In this document: piece after piece, positions 1 through 8,995 of the stretch
Position numbering within the stretch: position 1 is the first letter of the stretch
Layout of the letters: every line of letters begins with the position of its first letter
From: Bacteroidales bacterium
GTDB taxonomy: Bacteria; Bacteroidota; Bacteroidia; Bacteroidales; Muribaculaceae
Length of the DNA: 37,007 nt
Direction: 5' to 3'
NCBI GenBank assembly: GCA_014800735.1
Contig: JAAVFP010000023.1
Coordinates: 84,139 to 121,145, forward strand
Notes under the pieces: model-generated
Told to the model about the DNA's origin: nothing
Database searches by the model: none
What the model saw: only the letters and a program-made list of their open reading frames with translations
Translations under genes and position numbers: made by a program

Positions 1-1626
1 GAACGTATCTTCGCAAAATATCGCGGCCGAACGGCTGCCGTAGTGGCTGCGGACCCCTATGCGATGGTCGAGGACGTGTGGCAGCTGTCGTTCTTCATGG
101 CCGATAAGATAGGCCACGCCCTGGGGATTGCGCCCGACGACCCTCGCCGACTCCAGGGGGCACTCGTCGGCGCCGTTAAACACTTTGCCGAACAAGGCCA
201 TCTGTTCGCCACGCCCGCGCAAGCAACCGCCCGCGCAGCCGAAATCACCGGCACGTCGCCCGAGGCCATCCGCCGCGAAATCCCTGCTACGGTAGCTTCC
301 GGACGCCTCGTCGAAAGCCGCGGAGGCCTCTACCTGCCGGTGTTCTACAAGGCCGAAAAGGAAGGCGCGCGCAAAATCCTCGCGCTCGCCGAACATCCGC
401 TCCCGGCCCTAAGCTCCACCGACATTCCGGCTCTGACACGTTCCCGGCAGCCGTACAGCCCGGAGCAGTCCGAGGCCATCCTGCGCACGGTCAATTCGCC
501 CGTCATGGTGCTCACCGGCGGTCCGGGCACCGGCAAAACCACCGTGCTCGCCGGCGTGATAGAAGCCCTCGAACGGCAGGGTAAAAAGGTTGTGCTCGCC
601 GCCCCCACAGGCCGCGCCGCCAAACGCATGACCGCCCTCACCGGCCACGAAGCTACCACCATCCACCGTCTGCTGGGCTATCGTCAGGGCGAGGGCTACG
701 CGCGCCGCCACATTGATGCTGACGCTCTAATCATCGACGAAGGCTCAATGATGGAGCAGGTACTCTTCAACCACTTGCTGGACGCCGTGCGCCCCGGCAC
801 CCAGATTATCCTCGTTGGCGACGTGGACCAGCTTCCAGCCATAGGCGCCGGCGATGTGCTCCGCGACATGATAGACTCCGGCACAGTGCCCGTGGCAAAG
901 CTCAACGGCAATTTCCGCCAGGACCGGGGCAGCCTGATAGCCTCGGGCGCGCACGCCATCCGCTCGGGCCTGATGCCTCTCTCGGACCCTGCCCGCGACT
1001 TTATGATAATCGAAGAAAACGGTCCGGCCGCCATCCGTCGCCGTGTGCTCAGTCTCGTGGCCCGCGAACTCCCGGCTGAGCGCGGCATAGCACCGGCCGA
1101 CATCCTTGTGGTCACTCCCCAGCAGGTAGGACCCCTCGGTGCGCGCAAGCTCAACGCCGACCTCCAGCAGCACCTCAACCCCGAGGGGCCCTCGCTGCAA
1201 CGCGGTGCCACCACACTGCGCCTTGGCGACCCTGTGATGCAGACCGCCAATTCGCCCGAACGTGGCCTCTACAACGGCGAAGTGGGCCGAATCACCGCCG
1301 TCGACCCCGCTGCCCGCACTCTCACAGTCACGTTTGCCGACGGTGCCCGCACATCCGTCTATGGCCCCGGCGAGCTGGGCGAGCTCACCCTGGCCTATGC
1401 CACCACGGTCCATAAGCTCCAGGGCTCCGAAACGCGCTACATGGTCTTTCCCGTCACCATGGCCCACAAGCCCATGCTTTACCGGAACCTCCTTTACACC
1501 GCCGTCAGCCGTGCCACCCGCCTGTGCGTCCTCGTCGGTGAGAAAGAAGCCCTGCGCCACGCCATCGCCACTACTCCCGCCACCACCCGAAACTCCAACT
1601 TCCGCCACCGCCTGCGCCGCCGCTAA
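1..1626 (+). CDS. recD2: RecD2-type ATP-dependent DNA helicase, 5' end outside window
   Basis: The frame is open from base 1 with no stop, so the start lies upstream; the GTG at 43 is internal. About 541 residues remain, and stand-alone RecD2 proteins are usually 700-750 aa, so roughly the first 180-200 (OB-like/early N-terminal part) are missing. Counting from GTG 43: a helix-hairpin-helix-rich N domain, Walker A GGPGTGKTT at 159-167, motif Ia APTGRAAKR, Walker B LIIDEGSM at 229-236, a GDVDQLP motif, and the C-terminal 2B/UvrD_C-like part with TTVHKLQGSE and YTAVSRAT. RecD2 is a 5'-3' SF1B helicase acting in DNA repair without RecBC. The family call is strong. It is followed by a new promoter, so it probably ends its own transcript. 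Confidence 0.93.
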   Translation, partial: ERIFAKYRGRTAAVVAADPYAMVEDVWQLSFFMADKIGHALGIAPDDPRRLQGALVGAVKHFAEQGHLFATPAQATARAAEITGTSPEAIRREIPATVASGRLVESRGGLYLPVFYKAEKEGARKILALAEHPLPALSSTDIPALTRSRQPYSPEQSEAILRTVNSPVMVLTGGPGTGKTTVLAGVIEALERQGKKVVLAAPTGRAAKRMTALTGHEATTIHRLLGYRQGEGYARRHIDADALIIDEGSMMEQVLFNHLLDAVRPGTQIILVGDVDQLPAIGAGDVLRDMIDSGTVPVAKLNGNFRQDRGSLIASGAHAIRSGLMPLSDPARDFMIIEENGPAAIRRRVLSLVARELPAERGIAPADILVVTPQQVGPLGARKLNADLQQHLNPEGPSLQRGATTLRLGDPVMQTANSPERGLYNGEVGRITAVDPAARTLTVTFADGARTSVYGPGELGELTLAYATTVHKLQGSETRYMVFPVTMAHKPMLYRNLLYTAVSRATRLCVLVGEKEALRHAIATTPATTRNSNFRHRLRRR

Positions 1627-1668
1627 AAATTCCTGCCCACATTCTCGTCGAACTTGGGATTTTTTCAC

Positions 1669-1676
1669 TAACTTTG
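1669..1676 (+). promoter_or_regulatory. Promoter -7 element for the DUF1846 gene
   Basis: TAACTTTG matches the Bacteroidota sigma-ABfr -7 consensus TAnnTTTG and is followed by GCATC. It lies 32 bp before the ATG at 1708. No good -33 TTTG is seen at the expected spacing. Confidence 0.6.
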
Positions 1677-1707
1677 CATCCCGTATTAATGGCATCTGCA
1701 CATCATT

Positions 1708-3195
1708 ATGAAATACGGATTCGACAACGAAAAGTATCTGAAGATACAATCAGAACACATCAAGGAGCGTATCGCTCAGTTCGGTAACAAACTCTATCTG
1801 GAGCTCGGTGGCAAGCTCTTCGACGACCACCACGCCAGCCGTGTGCTACCCGGTTTCCAGCCCGACAGCAAGCTCCGCATGCTCAGCCAGCTCAAGGACC
1901 ACGCTGAAATCGTGATAGTTATCAGCGCCCTGGACATCGAGAAAAACAAGGTGCGCCAGGACCTCGGCATAACCTACGACATGGACGTGCTCCGCCTGCG
2001 CGAGGAATTCATGAAGCGCGGCTTCCTGGTGAGCTCCGTTGTCATCACCCACTACAACGGCCAAATCAGTGCCGATGCCTTCCGCCAGCGTCTGGAACGA
2101 CTGGGCATCACCACCTACTACCACTACACCATCGAGGGCTATCCCACCAACGTAGGCCTCATTGCCTCCGACCAGGGTTTCGGCCACAACGACTACATCG
2201 AAACCACACGTCCGCTCGTTATCGTCACCGCCCCCGGCCCCGGCAGCGGCAAGATGGCAGTGTGCCTCAGCCAGCTCTACAACGAGCACAAGCGCGGCAT
2301 CGAGGCCGGTTACGCCAAGTTCGAAACCTTCCCCGTGTGGAGCCTTCCCCTGAAGCATCCCGTCAATATTGCCTACGAGGCTGCCACGGCCGACCTCAAC
2401 GACGTCAACATGATTGATCCCTTCCACCTGGAGGCTTACGGCAAGACGGCAATCAACTATAACCGCGACATCGAAATCTTCCCTGTGCTCAACGCCCTCT
2501 TCGAGGGTATCTACGGCACTAACCCCTACAAATCGCCCACCGATATGGGCGTCAACATGGTGGGCTTCTGCATCAGCGACGACGAGGTGTGCTGCGAGGC
2601 TTCCAAAAACGAGATTATCCGCCGCTACTACACCGCCCTCAATGCTCTGGCTCAGGGCGAGGGCAACGACAGCGAGGTCAACAAAATTGCCCTCCTGTTC
2701 AAACAGGCCAAAATCGACCCCAACTACCGCCGCGCCATCCCTGCCGCCAAGGAGCGCGCCAAGCGTTCGGGCAAGAACTGCTCCGCAATCGAGCTGGCCG
2801 ACGGCACGATCATAACCGCCGAGTCAGGCGAGCTGCTGGGCCCGAGCGCTGCCCTTATCCTCAACGCCATCAAGCACCTTGCCGGCATTGACCACGACGT
2901 GAAGCTCATCCCCCAGGCCATGATTGAGCCCATTCAGCACACCAAGACCCACTACCTGCGCAGCCTCAACCCCCGCCTGCACACCGACGAGGTGCTCGTG
3001 GCCCTTTCGGTGCTCAGCACGCGCGACGAAAACTGCCGTCGCGCTCTTGAAAAGCTCCCTGAGCTCTACGGCTGCCAGATGCACTCCACCGTGATGCTGG
3101 GCGAAGTGGACCGCAAGATTTTCAAGAAACTCGGCGTGGGCCTCACCTGCGACCCCAAGAGCAAGAAAGCCGCTCCGGTGGACGCCGTTGAGTAA
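1708..3195 (+). CDS. DUF1846 (UPF0371) domain protein
   Basis: The 495-aa protein matches the conserved UPF0371/DUF1846 family in length and in blocks such as the N-terminal GFDNEKYLKIQ, the LELGGKLFDDHHASRVLPGF stretch and a glycine-rich APGPGSGKMA segment near residue 175 that looks nucleotide- or phosphate-binding. No signal peptide or membrane segment is visible, so it is cytosolic. The biochemical role of the family is not established. The ATG is preceded by a -7 element at 1669. dtd follows after 26 bp on the same strand, suggesting cotranscription. Family membership is firm; function is unknown. Confidence 0.88.
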   Translation: MKYGFDNEKYLKIQSEHIKERIAQFGNKLYLELGGKLFDDHHASRVLPGFQPDSKLRMLSQLKDHAEIVIVISALDIEKNKVRQDLGITYDMDVLRLREEFMKRGFLVSSVVITHYNGQISADAFRQRLERLGITTYYHYTIEGYPTNVGLIASDQGFGHNDYIETTRPLVIVTAPGPGSGKMAVCLSQLYNEHKRGIEAGYAKFETFPVWSLPLKHPVNIAYEAATADLNDVNMIDPFHLEAYGKTAINYNRDIEIFPVLNALFEGIYGTNPYKSPTDMGVNMVGFCISDDEVCCEASKNEIIRRYYTALNALAQGEGNDSEVNKIALLFKQAKIDPNYRRAIPAAKERAKRSGKNCSAIELADGTIITAESGELLGPSAALILNAIKHLAGIDHDVKLIPQAMIEPIQHTKTHYLRSLNPRLHTDEVLVALSVLSTRDENCRRALEKLPELYGCQMHSTVMLGEVDRKIFKKLGVGLTCDPKSKKAAPVDAVE

Positions 3196-3221
3196 CTTGT
3201 TATAAGACTTATAAAGATAGA

Positions 3222-3671
3222 ATGCGACTCGTACTACAGCGTGTGACCGAGGCTTCCGTCAGCATTGGCGGAAGCCTCCACAGCGCCATCGGTCCCGGAC
3301 TGCTGGTGCTCGTTGGTGTTGAAACCGGCGACACCGAGGACGACGTCCGCCGCATGGCCGCCAAAACAGTAGCTCTACGTATCTTCAACGACGATGCCGG
3401 CGTGATGAACCGCTCCGTGGCCGACGTGGGTGGTCAGGTTCTGGCCGTTAGCCAGTTCACGCTCCTTGCAAGCACCGTCAAGGGCAATCGCCCGAGCTAC
3501 ATCCGTGCCGCCGGCCACGACCTTGCCGTGCCACTCTACGAGCTCTACTGCCGCCTGGTGGCCGAAGCCCTCGGCCGCCAGGTGCTCACAGGCGTGTTCG
3601 GCGCCGACATGCAGGTGGCGCTCACCAACGACGGTCCCGTCACCATCCTCATGGACTCCCGCACCCGCTGA
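3222..3671 (+). CDS. dtd: D-aminoacyl-tRNA deacylase
   Basis: This 149-aa protein has the full Dtd fold length. It carries the two signature blocks of the family: KGNRPSYIRAA in the middle (the SQFTL...GxRPS region) and NDGPVTILMDS at the C terminus (the Gly-cisPro-type NxGPVT motif). Dtd hydrolyses D-aminoacyl-tRNAs (for example D-Tyr-tRNA) and Gly-tRNA(Ala) mischarges in the cytosol, as translation quality control. The start MRLVLQRVTEASVS is the canonical family start. It sits 26 bp after the DUF1846 gene and 41 bp before the GH89 gene, all on the + strand. Confidence 0.95.
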   Translation: MRLVLQRVTEASVSIGGSLHSAIGPGLLVLVGVETGDTEDDVRRMAAKTVALRIFNDDAGVMNRSVADVGGQVLAVSQFTLLASTVKGNRPSYIRAAGHDLAVPLYELYCRLVAEALGRQVLTGVFGADMQVALTNDGPVTILMDSRTR

Positions 3672-3712
3672 TTGGCAGGTGCGCCATGTCGTTATCTATC
3701 AAACAACTAACC

Positions 3713-5866
3713 ATGAACAAACTCATCGTTTGCCTGATTATTGCCTTTGTTGGCGCATTTCACGCAACGGCGGCTGAAAGAAATCCCCGCGCTGTGTGTG
3801 AGCTCATCGACCGCATTGGTGGCCATGGAGCTGCCAATCGTTTCGAAACCGTGCTCAACCCCGATATAGCCGGCGACTCCTGCGAAACTTTCATAATAAC
3901 TGAAGCGGATGGGAAGCCCTGCATCCAGGGCTCAACCATGTCGGCGCTCACAGCGGGCCTTGGATGGTATCTCAATCACTACGCCGGTATTAACCTTGCG
4001 TGGAACAACCCTACGGCCAACCTCCTGGCTGCCGAGCTACCTGTGCCGGCGGCCGAAGAACGCCATACTACCGACGCACGCTACCGCCACTATCTGAACT
4101 ACTGCACATATTCCTATTCAACCACACCCTGGACCTGGGAGCGCTGGCAGCAGGAAATTGACTGGATGGCGCTCCATGGTGTGAACCTGCCGCTCCAGAT
4201 AGTTGGAGTGGAGGAGGTGTGGCGGCGCACTTTGGGCGAATTCGGCTATTCGCCTGATGAAATCAACGCCTTCGTGGCCGGTCCTGCCTATCAGGCATGG
4301 TTCCAGATGGGCAACGTGGAGGGCATCGGCGGTCCGAACCCCGACTGGTGGTACGAACGCCAGGCATCCCTGGGCCGAAAAATCACCGACCGCATGCGCT
4401 CCCTGGGCATGGACCCCGTGCTCCCCGGCATCTACTTCGTGCCATCCACCTTTGGCGAAAAGACCGGCATGAAAACCCACAGCACAGGCTCGTGGAACAA
4501 ATACCCGCGGCCTCATGTACCCGATGTCACCGAGCCCCTATTCGCCCGGCTCGCCGAGCGCTTCTACAGCAACATGGATAGCGTTCTCGGGCCGTCCGAT
4601 TATTATTCCATGGATCCTTTCCACGAAGCCGACCAGGAGTTGTGCTCACGCCTGAGCGTGGACACCACCTACAGCACGCTGTTTCATCTTATGGACCGTG
4701 CTCATCCCGGTTCCAAGTGGGTCATCCAGCACTGGTCATGGGGCAATCCTGACAAACCTCAGTGGCGCAGCCTGGCTAATGTGCCGGTAGGGCGCCTTCT
4801 GGTAATCGACCTATTTGCCGATGCGCGCCCTGCCTGGGACCGCATGGGGCAGCACGATGTGGTCTACTCCACGATTTTCAACTTTGGCGGCCGCACCGGC
4901 CTTTTCGGGCGCATGGACGGCACTGCTCAGGGCTACGGCCTGGCACGCAAACATCCCGGCGTCAAGGGCATCGGAGCAACCCCCGAAGCCATCGAGCAGA
5001 CGCCGGTAATCTACGACCTGCTATTCGAAATGCCGTGGCTTGACACCGTGCCCGACACCAACTGCTGGCTGGATGATTACACTGTGCGGCGCTACGGCAC
5101 TGACAATCCCCACGCACGCCGTGCATGGCAGATGATTCACCACTCAGCTTTCGGGTGCACCGACAGCCGCCAGGGGCCTCACGAGGCCACGGTATGTGCC
5201 CGTCCGTCGCTCGACGTTAATCGTGTGTCGGCCTGGGGGCGCACTGAGATATTCTACGACCCCGATAGCATGGTTCAAGCTGCCTACGAACTCCTGGCGG
5301 CCGATATCGACCACCCAAACTATTCCTACGATCTTGCCGACGTGGCCCGTCAGGCGCTCACCGACTATTCACGAACTCTTCTGGCCGAAATCCGCACGGC
5401 CCACGAGGCAGGCGATACCGCGGTCTTTGGTGCCCGTCGCGACGAATTCCTGGCGCTGATGCTCGACATTGATACAATCCTATGCACCGTGCCTGATTTC
5501 ATGCTTGGCCGTTGGACCGAGAGTGCCGCGCGCATTGCCGACGAAGTTCCGGGCACCACCGCTGCCGACCGCGACTGGCTGGACCGTGATAATGCGCGTA
5601 AACTCATCACTACATGGTTCGATGAAGCCATGTCGCGCTCGCTCCACGAATACTCCTACCGCCAGTGGGGCGGTATGCTCAGTTCATTCTATCATCCCAG
5701 ATGGAAGGCGTGGTTCGACGCCGGTATGCAGGCCCCCGAGGAAGGCTGGTACAGTTGGGAAACCAATCGTATCCGTGAAGCCGACCACTATCCCACCCAA
5801 GCCACGGGCAGCACCCGTGCCACCGTGGCCCGCATCCTACCCAAGTACCTTACCCCGGACCGCTAA
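3713..5866 (+). CDS. Secreted alpha-N-acetylglucosaminidase, GH89 (NAGLU family)
   Basis: A signal peptide MNKLIVCLIIAFVGAFHATAA starts at the ATG at 3713; the in-frame ATG at 3686 would add nine polar residues before it, so 3713 is preferred. The 717-aa protein shows the NAGLU layout: short N-terminal alpha/beta domain, (beta/alpha)8 barrel and all-helical C-terminal domain. Barrel motifs include WQQEIDWMALHGVNLPL, GNVEGIGGPNPDWW and DPFHEADQ, whose E305 matches the GH89 acid/base. PEAIEQTPVIYDLLFEMPW has E425 at the nucleophile position. Both assignments are by analogy with human and clostridial NAGLU. GH89 removes terminal alpha-GlcNAc from heparan sulfate or from class III mucin glycans. 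It ends at a strong convergent terminator. Confidence 0.93.
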   Translation: MNKLIVCLIIAFVGAFHATAAERNPRAVCELIDRIGGHGAANRFETVLNPDIAGDSCETFIITEADGKPCIQGSTMSALTAGLGWYLNHYAGINLAWNNPTANLLAAELPVPAAEERHTTDARYRHYLNYCTYSYSTTPWTWERWQQEIDWMALHGVNLPLQIVGVEEVWRRTLGEFGYSPDEINAFVAGPAYQAWFQMGNVEGIGGPNPDWWYERQASLGRKITDRMRSLGMDPVLPGIYFVPSTFGEKTGMKTHSTGSWNKYPRPHVPDVTEPLFARLAERFYSNMDSVLGPSDYYSMDPFHEADQELCSRLSVDTTYSTLFHLMDRAHPGSKWVIQHWSWGNPDKPQWRSLANVPVGRLLVIDLFADARPAWDRMGQHDVVYSTIFNFGGRTGLFGRMDGTAQGYGLARKHPGVKGIGATPEAIEQTPVIYDLLFEMPWLDTVPDTNCWLDDYTVRRYGTDNPHARRAWQMIHHSAFGCTDSRQGPHEATVCARPSLDVNRVSAWGRTEIFYDPDSMVQAAYELLAADIDHPNYSYDLADVARQALTDYSRTLLAEIRTAHEAGDTAVFGARRDEFLALMLDIDTILCTVPDFMLGRWTESAARIADEVPGTTAADRDWLDRDNARKLITTWFDEAMSRSLHEYSYRQWGGMLSSFYHPRWKAWFDAGMQAPEEGWYSWETNRIREADHYPTQATGSTRATVARILPKYLTPDR

Positions 5867-5873
5867 AAATAAT

Positions 5874-5927
5874 CGGGCCCTTGGGGTCCTTAAAGTCGTT
5901 AGTGACCTTAAGGACCCCAAGGGCCCG
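5874..5927. terminator. Perfect 20-bp hairpin between convergent genes
   Basis: The arms 5874-5893 and 5908-5927 are perfectly complementary over 20 bp (CGGGCCCTTGGGGTCCTTAA). After one mismatch three more pairs form, leaving a 6-nt loop. It lies 7 bp after the GH89 stop and 17 bp from the stop of the opposing gene at 5945. There is no long T tract on either side (CTTTATT on +, TTATTTTTA on -), but it is placed to stop both transcripts. Confidence 0.8.
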
Positions 5928-5944
5928 AGCTTTATTCAGTGTTC

Positions 5945-8900
5945 TTACTTCACCTTCACACCGTAGAGATTGGTGCGGCCGGTGATGTATAGGGTGTTGT
6001 CCTTGCCGAAACGCAGGGTCGAGGGGCGCTCAGGGGTACGGATTTTTCCGATGCGCTTGCCTTGCGGGTTGAACACGTACACGTCGCCGTCGGCCACGTA
6101 GATGTTGCCCTCGGCATCAACGGTAGTGCCGAATTCGCCTTGCTCAACGAAGTAGGTGAGGTCGCTCAGCGTGCCGTCCTGGGCCACTTCGGTGCGCACA
6201 ATGCGGCGGTCGTACTCGTCGGAGGTGTAGAAGGGTTTGCCCGGCACGGCCTCAAGCAGCTGCGAGCAGCGCGCAAGGTCGAAGTAGTGCGGGATGATGG
6301 TGCGGCCGTCGGGCGCCATGAAGCACATTTCAGGGCGGTAGAGGGTCACTTCATTGAAGTCGTGGAAATCGCGCCAGCGATTGGAGGGGTAGAGGGCCTT
6401 GGCCACGGAGCTTACGCTCGTCATGGGCACGCGCTCAAGCGCCTTGATGCTTTCCTCGGGGTTCTCGGGATCGATGCTGTACATCGCCATCGTGAAGCCC
6501 GAATTGCCGTAGCCGCTGAACGAGGTTCCGCCCGTATCGGGGGTGCGGGGCAGTTGCTCGGGCTTGCCGTCAATCAGATAGCCGGGCTGGGCCTCGTAGC
6601 GGAACAGCACCAGCACGTTGTCGTCCGTGTCGACGGCCAAATTGGCCGGACGCCAGGGGAAATCGGCAAGCAGCGTCAGGCGGTCATCGGAGGGGTTATA
6701 GCGGTACACGCGGCGCATCCTGCTGTCGCAGAAGTAGATGTTGCCCTTGCTGTCGGCGGCCAGGCCCTCGGCGAACTCGAAGTCGGATGCAATGCGGTTC
6801 ACCGCGCCCACCTCAGTGCTCAGGGGCTCGGAGCGCTGCTCGCTGCCGGTCACCACCAGGCGCGACAGCTCCCAGGGGCGCAGGTCGATGTCCTTGCCGG
6901 CGTCGTACACGGCCACGTTGTTGGTGTACTTGATTTGCGAGTAGTTGTGCAGGTTCAGGAAGGTGATGTCATGGCAGTTGCGGATGCGGATGGAGCTGTG
7001 GTAGGGCTCGTCGATGCGAATCACGCGGAACATATAGAGGTTGGCGAAGGTCATGTCCGAGCAGTCGTCCATCTCGATGGGCTGGCAGTCCATGCTCTCG
7101 CGGCTTTCTTCCTCGGTCTGGAGGCAATATACCTTCCAGTTCGAAACACGGTTGAAGCGGACCTCATTGCGCACGTGGTGCTCCACGGACATTGCGTAGA
7201 TGCGGCTCGGTGTGGCCGTGCGGCTGGCGTAGAAACCGCTTGTGGCGTAGGAGCTGGCGCTCCAGATGTCCTTGAAGGTACCGCCGCCACCGTCGGTCAC
7301 CCACAGGCTCCAGTACTGGTTGTCCCAGGCCTGGTCCTTGCCGGCATCGGTCACGGGCTCGTAGGGATTGCTGATTTTGCGTTCGCGCTGCCACCAGCCG
7401 CGAGGCTCGTCCTGGCCGGGGCGGGGCTTCCACATGCCTCCGTGGCCACCCACGAACTTTACGTCGTTGAGGTAGGAACCCTGGCCGGACAGCCACTTCA
7501 CGCCCACAGCGCGGTAGTTGTAGGCGCCGGTGTTTATGCCGATGCCGTTGAGGATATTGTCGGCTCCGGGAGCGGACTGAAGCATGGGCTGAGGACCGCC
7601 GAAACCGCTGAACGCCGGGGTGCTTTCGGCCAGTTGCAGCTGTGTGCCGAAGGGATGCAGACCGATGAGCTTATTTTCGGGGCGCATCACCAGCGGGCGG
7701 CTGATGCGGTACCAGCCCTGGGGAGCATAAACCACGTCGTAGCGGTCCAGCGCAGCCTGGATGGCGTCGGTATCGTCGGTTTCACCGTCGCCCACCGCAC
7801 CCAGTGTGCGCAGGTTCAACCACTCTTTCATATCGGGCAGGGCGGGGATGTCCGTCACCATGGGTTTGGGAAGCGATTTGAGGGGCTCCACAGCGATTGT
7901 GGTGGCGTATTCGGCCTCGTCTGTGAGGCTGTCCATCTGCAGGCCGTGGTCGTAGCTCACAATGCGGTAGGTGCGTTCGGGCACCGCCGTTTCGGTGGCA
8001 CTGCGCACGTAGCGGGCCACCACGGGCACGCGGCTGCAATCCACGTTGCGGAAAGTAATCTGGTTGTTGCTGTTGTTCTCGTTGGCGATAATAACGGCGG
8101 CGTCGGTCACGTTCTCGAAGCGGCTGTTCTCAACAAAGAGCTTGTCGCAGTAATTACGGTCGATGTCAAACACCGCAGGCACGTTCTTCACCTGGAGGTT
8201 CACCATTGCCAGGCCCGACTCCTGGCAGCGCAGTGCGGCCTTGCGCTGGCCCTCGAAGTAGGCGTCCACCATCATCACGGGCCAGCCGGGCGAGGATTTG
8301 GTGGTGTAGATGCCGTAGTCGCCGCCGTAGAAGGCCACGCTTTCAAGCTCGTTGCCCACATCGAAGAGGCCGGCCTTGCCCTTGCCTATGTTGATGCTCA
8401 CGAAGTTGATGAAGCAGTGCTGGGCGAAGTGCGTGCGCAGGGCCACGGCGTGGGGGTTGCCGTCGGCTATGCGCAGGTTGATGTTGGACATGGCGCTGTA
8501 GAAAGTGCCGGCGTTGGCGTCGCGGGGTTCGCCGCCGGGCTCAACCATGTTGCCGGTGAACCAGAACATATAAGCGGCCTTGCCCTTGTCGGCGCTCACT
8601 TCCTGCTGGAAGCCGGGCGAGTTAGGCGCCAGCACAAACTCGGGGCGCTTCTTGCCGTAGCCAATCAGGCGGATTGCCGGCGGAATGTAGATGGTGCGAC
8701 TGATGGTGTAGGTGCCTTCGGGGATGAACAGGATGCCGAAGTTGCGGGTGCGCTTCAGGTCGTTGATGGCGGCCTGGAGCTGCTCCGACACGTCGGTGCG
8801 CCCGTCGGCTGTGATGCCTGGGTAGTTGTCGGGCGTGAAGTAGAAAGCCTCGGGGTCGTCCGGGCGCAGGGTGTAGACTGAATTGAGCTGCACGGCATGC

Positions 8901-8950
8901 GCGCACAGGAAATTCAGGGCAATAAGCAGACAAAACACAAGTTTCTTCAT
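5945..8950 (-). CDS. Secreted pectate-lyase/GH55-like double beta-helix protein with C-terminal beta-propeller
   Basis: The 1001-aa protein begins with a signal peptide (MKKLVFCLLIALNFLCAHA). Two Pectate_lyase_3-type beta-helix starts are visible. One is near residues 45-105: DGRTDVSEQLQAAIND, FIPEGTYTIS, IRLIGYGKK. The other is near 380-440: LGAVGDGETDDTDAIQAALD, YAPQGWYRIS, NKLIGLHPFG. This is the tandem layout of GH55-like proteins. The C-terminal third has NHL/SMP-30-like blades (FAEGLAADSKGNIYFCDS, RPANLAVDTDDNVLVLF, VDAEGNIYVADG). It probably acts on an extracellular or periplasmic polysaccharide; the substrate and catalytic residues cannot be read from sequence. It is the last gene of the minus-strand operon, 45 bp after pdxB. 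Confidence 0.8.
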   Translation of the reverse strand: MKKLVFCLLIALNFLCAHAVQLNSVYTLRPDDPEAFYFTPDNYPGITADGRTDVSEQLQAAINDLKRTRNFGILFIPEGTYTISRTIYIPPAIRLIGYGKKRPEFVLAPNSPGFQQEVSADKGKAAYMFWFTGNMVEPGGEPRDANAGTFYSAMSNINLRIADGNPHAVALRTHFAQHCFINFVSINIGKGKAGLFDVGNELESVAFYGGDYGIYTTKSSPGWPVMMVDAYFEGQRKAALRCQESGLAMVNLQVKNVPAVFDIDRNYCDKLFVENSRFENVTDAAVIIANENNSNNQITFRNVDCSRVPVVARYVRSATETAVPERTYRIVSYDHGLQMDSLTDEAEYATTIAVEPLKSLPKPMVTDIPALPDMKEWLNLRTLGAVGDGETDDTDAIQAALDRYDVVYAPQGWYRISRPLVMRPENKLIGLHPFGTQLQLAESTPAFSGFGGPQPMLQSAPGADNILNGIGINTGAYNYRAVGVKWLSGQGSYLNDVKFVGGHGGMWKPRPGQDEPRGWWQRERKISNPYEPVTDAGKDQAWDNQYWSLWVTDGGGGTFKDIWSASSYATSGFYASRTATPSRIYAMSVEHHVRNEVRFNRVSNWKVYCLQTEEESRESMDCQPIEMDDCSDMTFANLYMFRVIRIDEPYHSSIRIRNCHDITFLNLHNYSQIKYTNNVAVYDAGKDIDLRPWELSRLVVTGSEQRSEPLSTEVGAVNRIASDFEFAEGLAADSKGNIYFCDSRMRRVYRYNPSDDRLTLLADFPWRPANLAVDTDDNVLVLFRYEAQPGYLIDGKPEQLPRTPDTGGTSFSGYGNSGFTMAMYSIDPENPEESIKALERVPMTSVSSVAKALYPSNRWRDFHDFNEVTLYRPEMCFMAPDGRTIIPHYFDLARCSQLLEAVPGKPFYTSDEYDRRIVRTEVAQDGTLSDLTYFVEQGEFGTTVDAEGNIYVADGDVYVFNPQGKRIGKIRTPERPSTLRFGKDNTLYITGRTNLYGVKVK

Positions 8951-8995
8951 AGGCTAATGATTTAAGTTATGGGGTAGAAATCAAGGGGGCATCCC

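Noticed and set aside
6062-8881. A 939-codon open frame on the plus strand opposite the beta-helix gene
   Set aside because: It is the antisense shadow of a GC-rich gene with clear signal peptide and domains on the minus strand; its translation is low-complexity Val/Gly/His/Ala.
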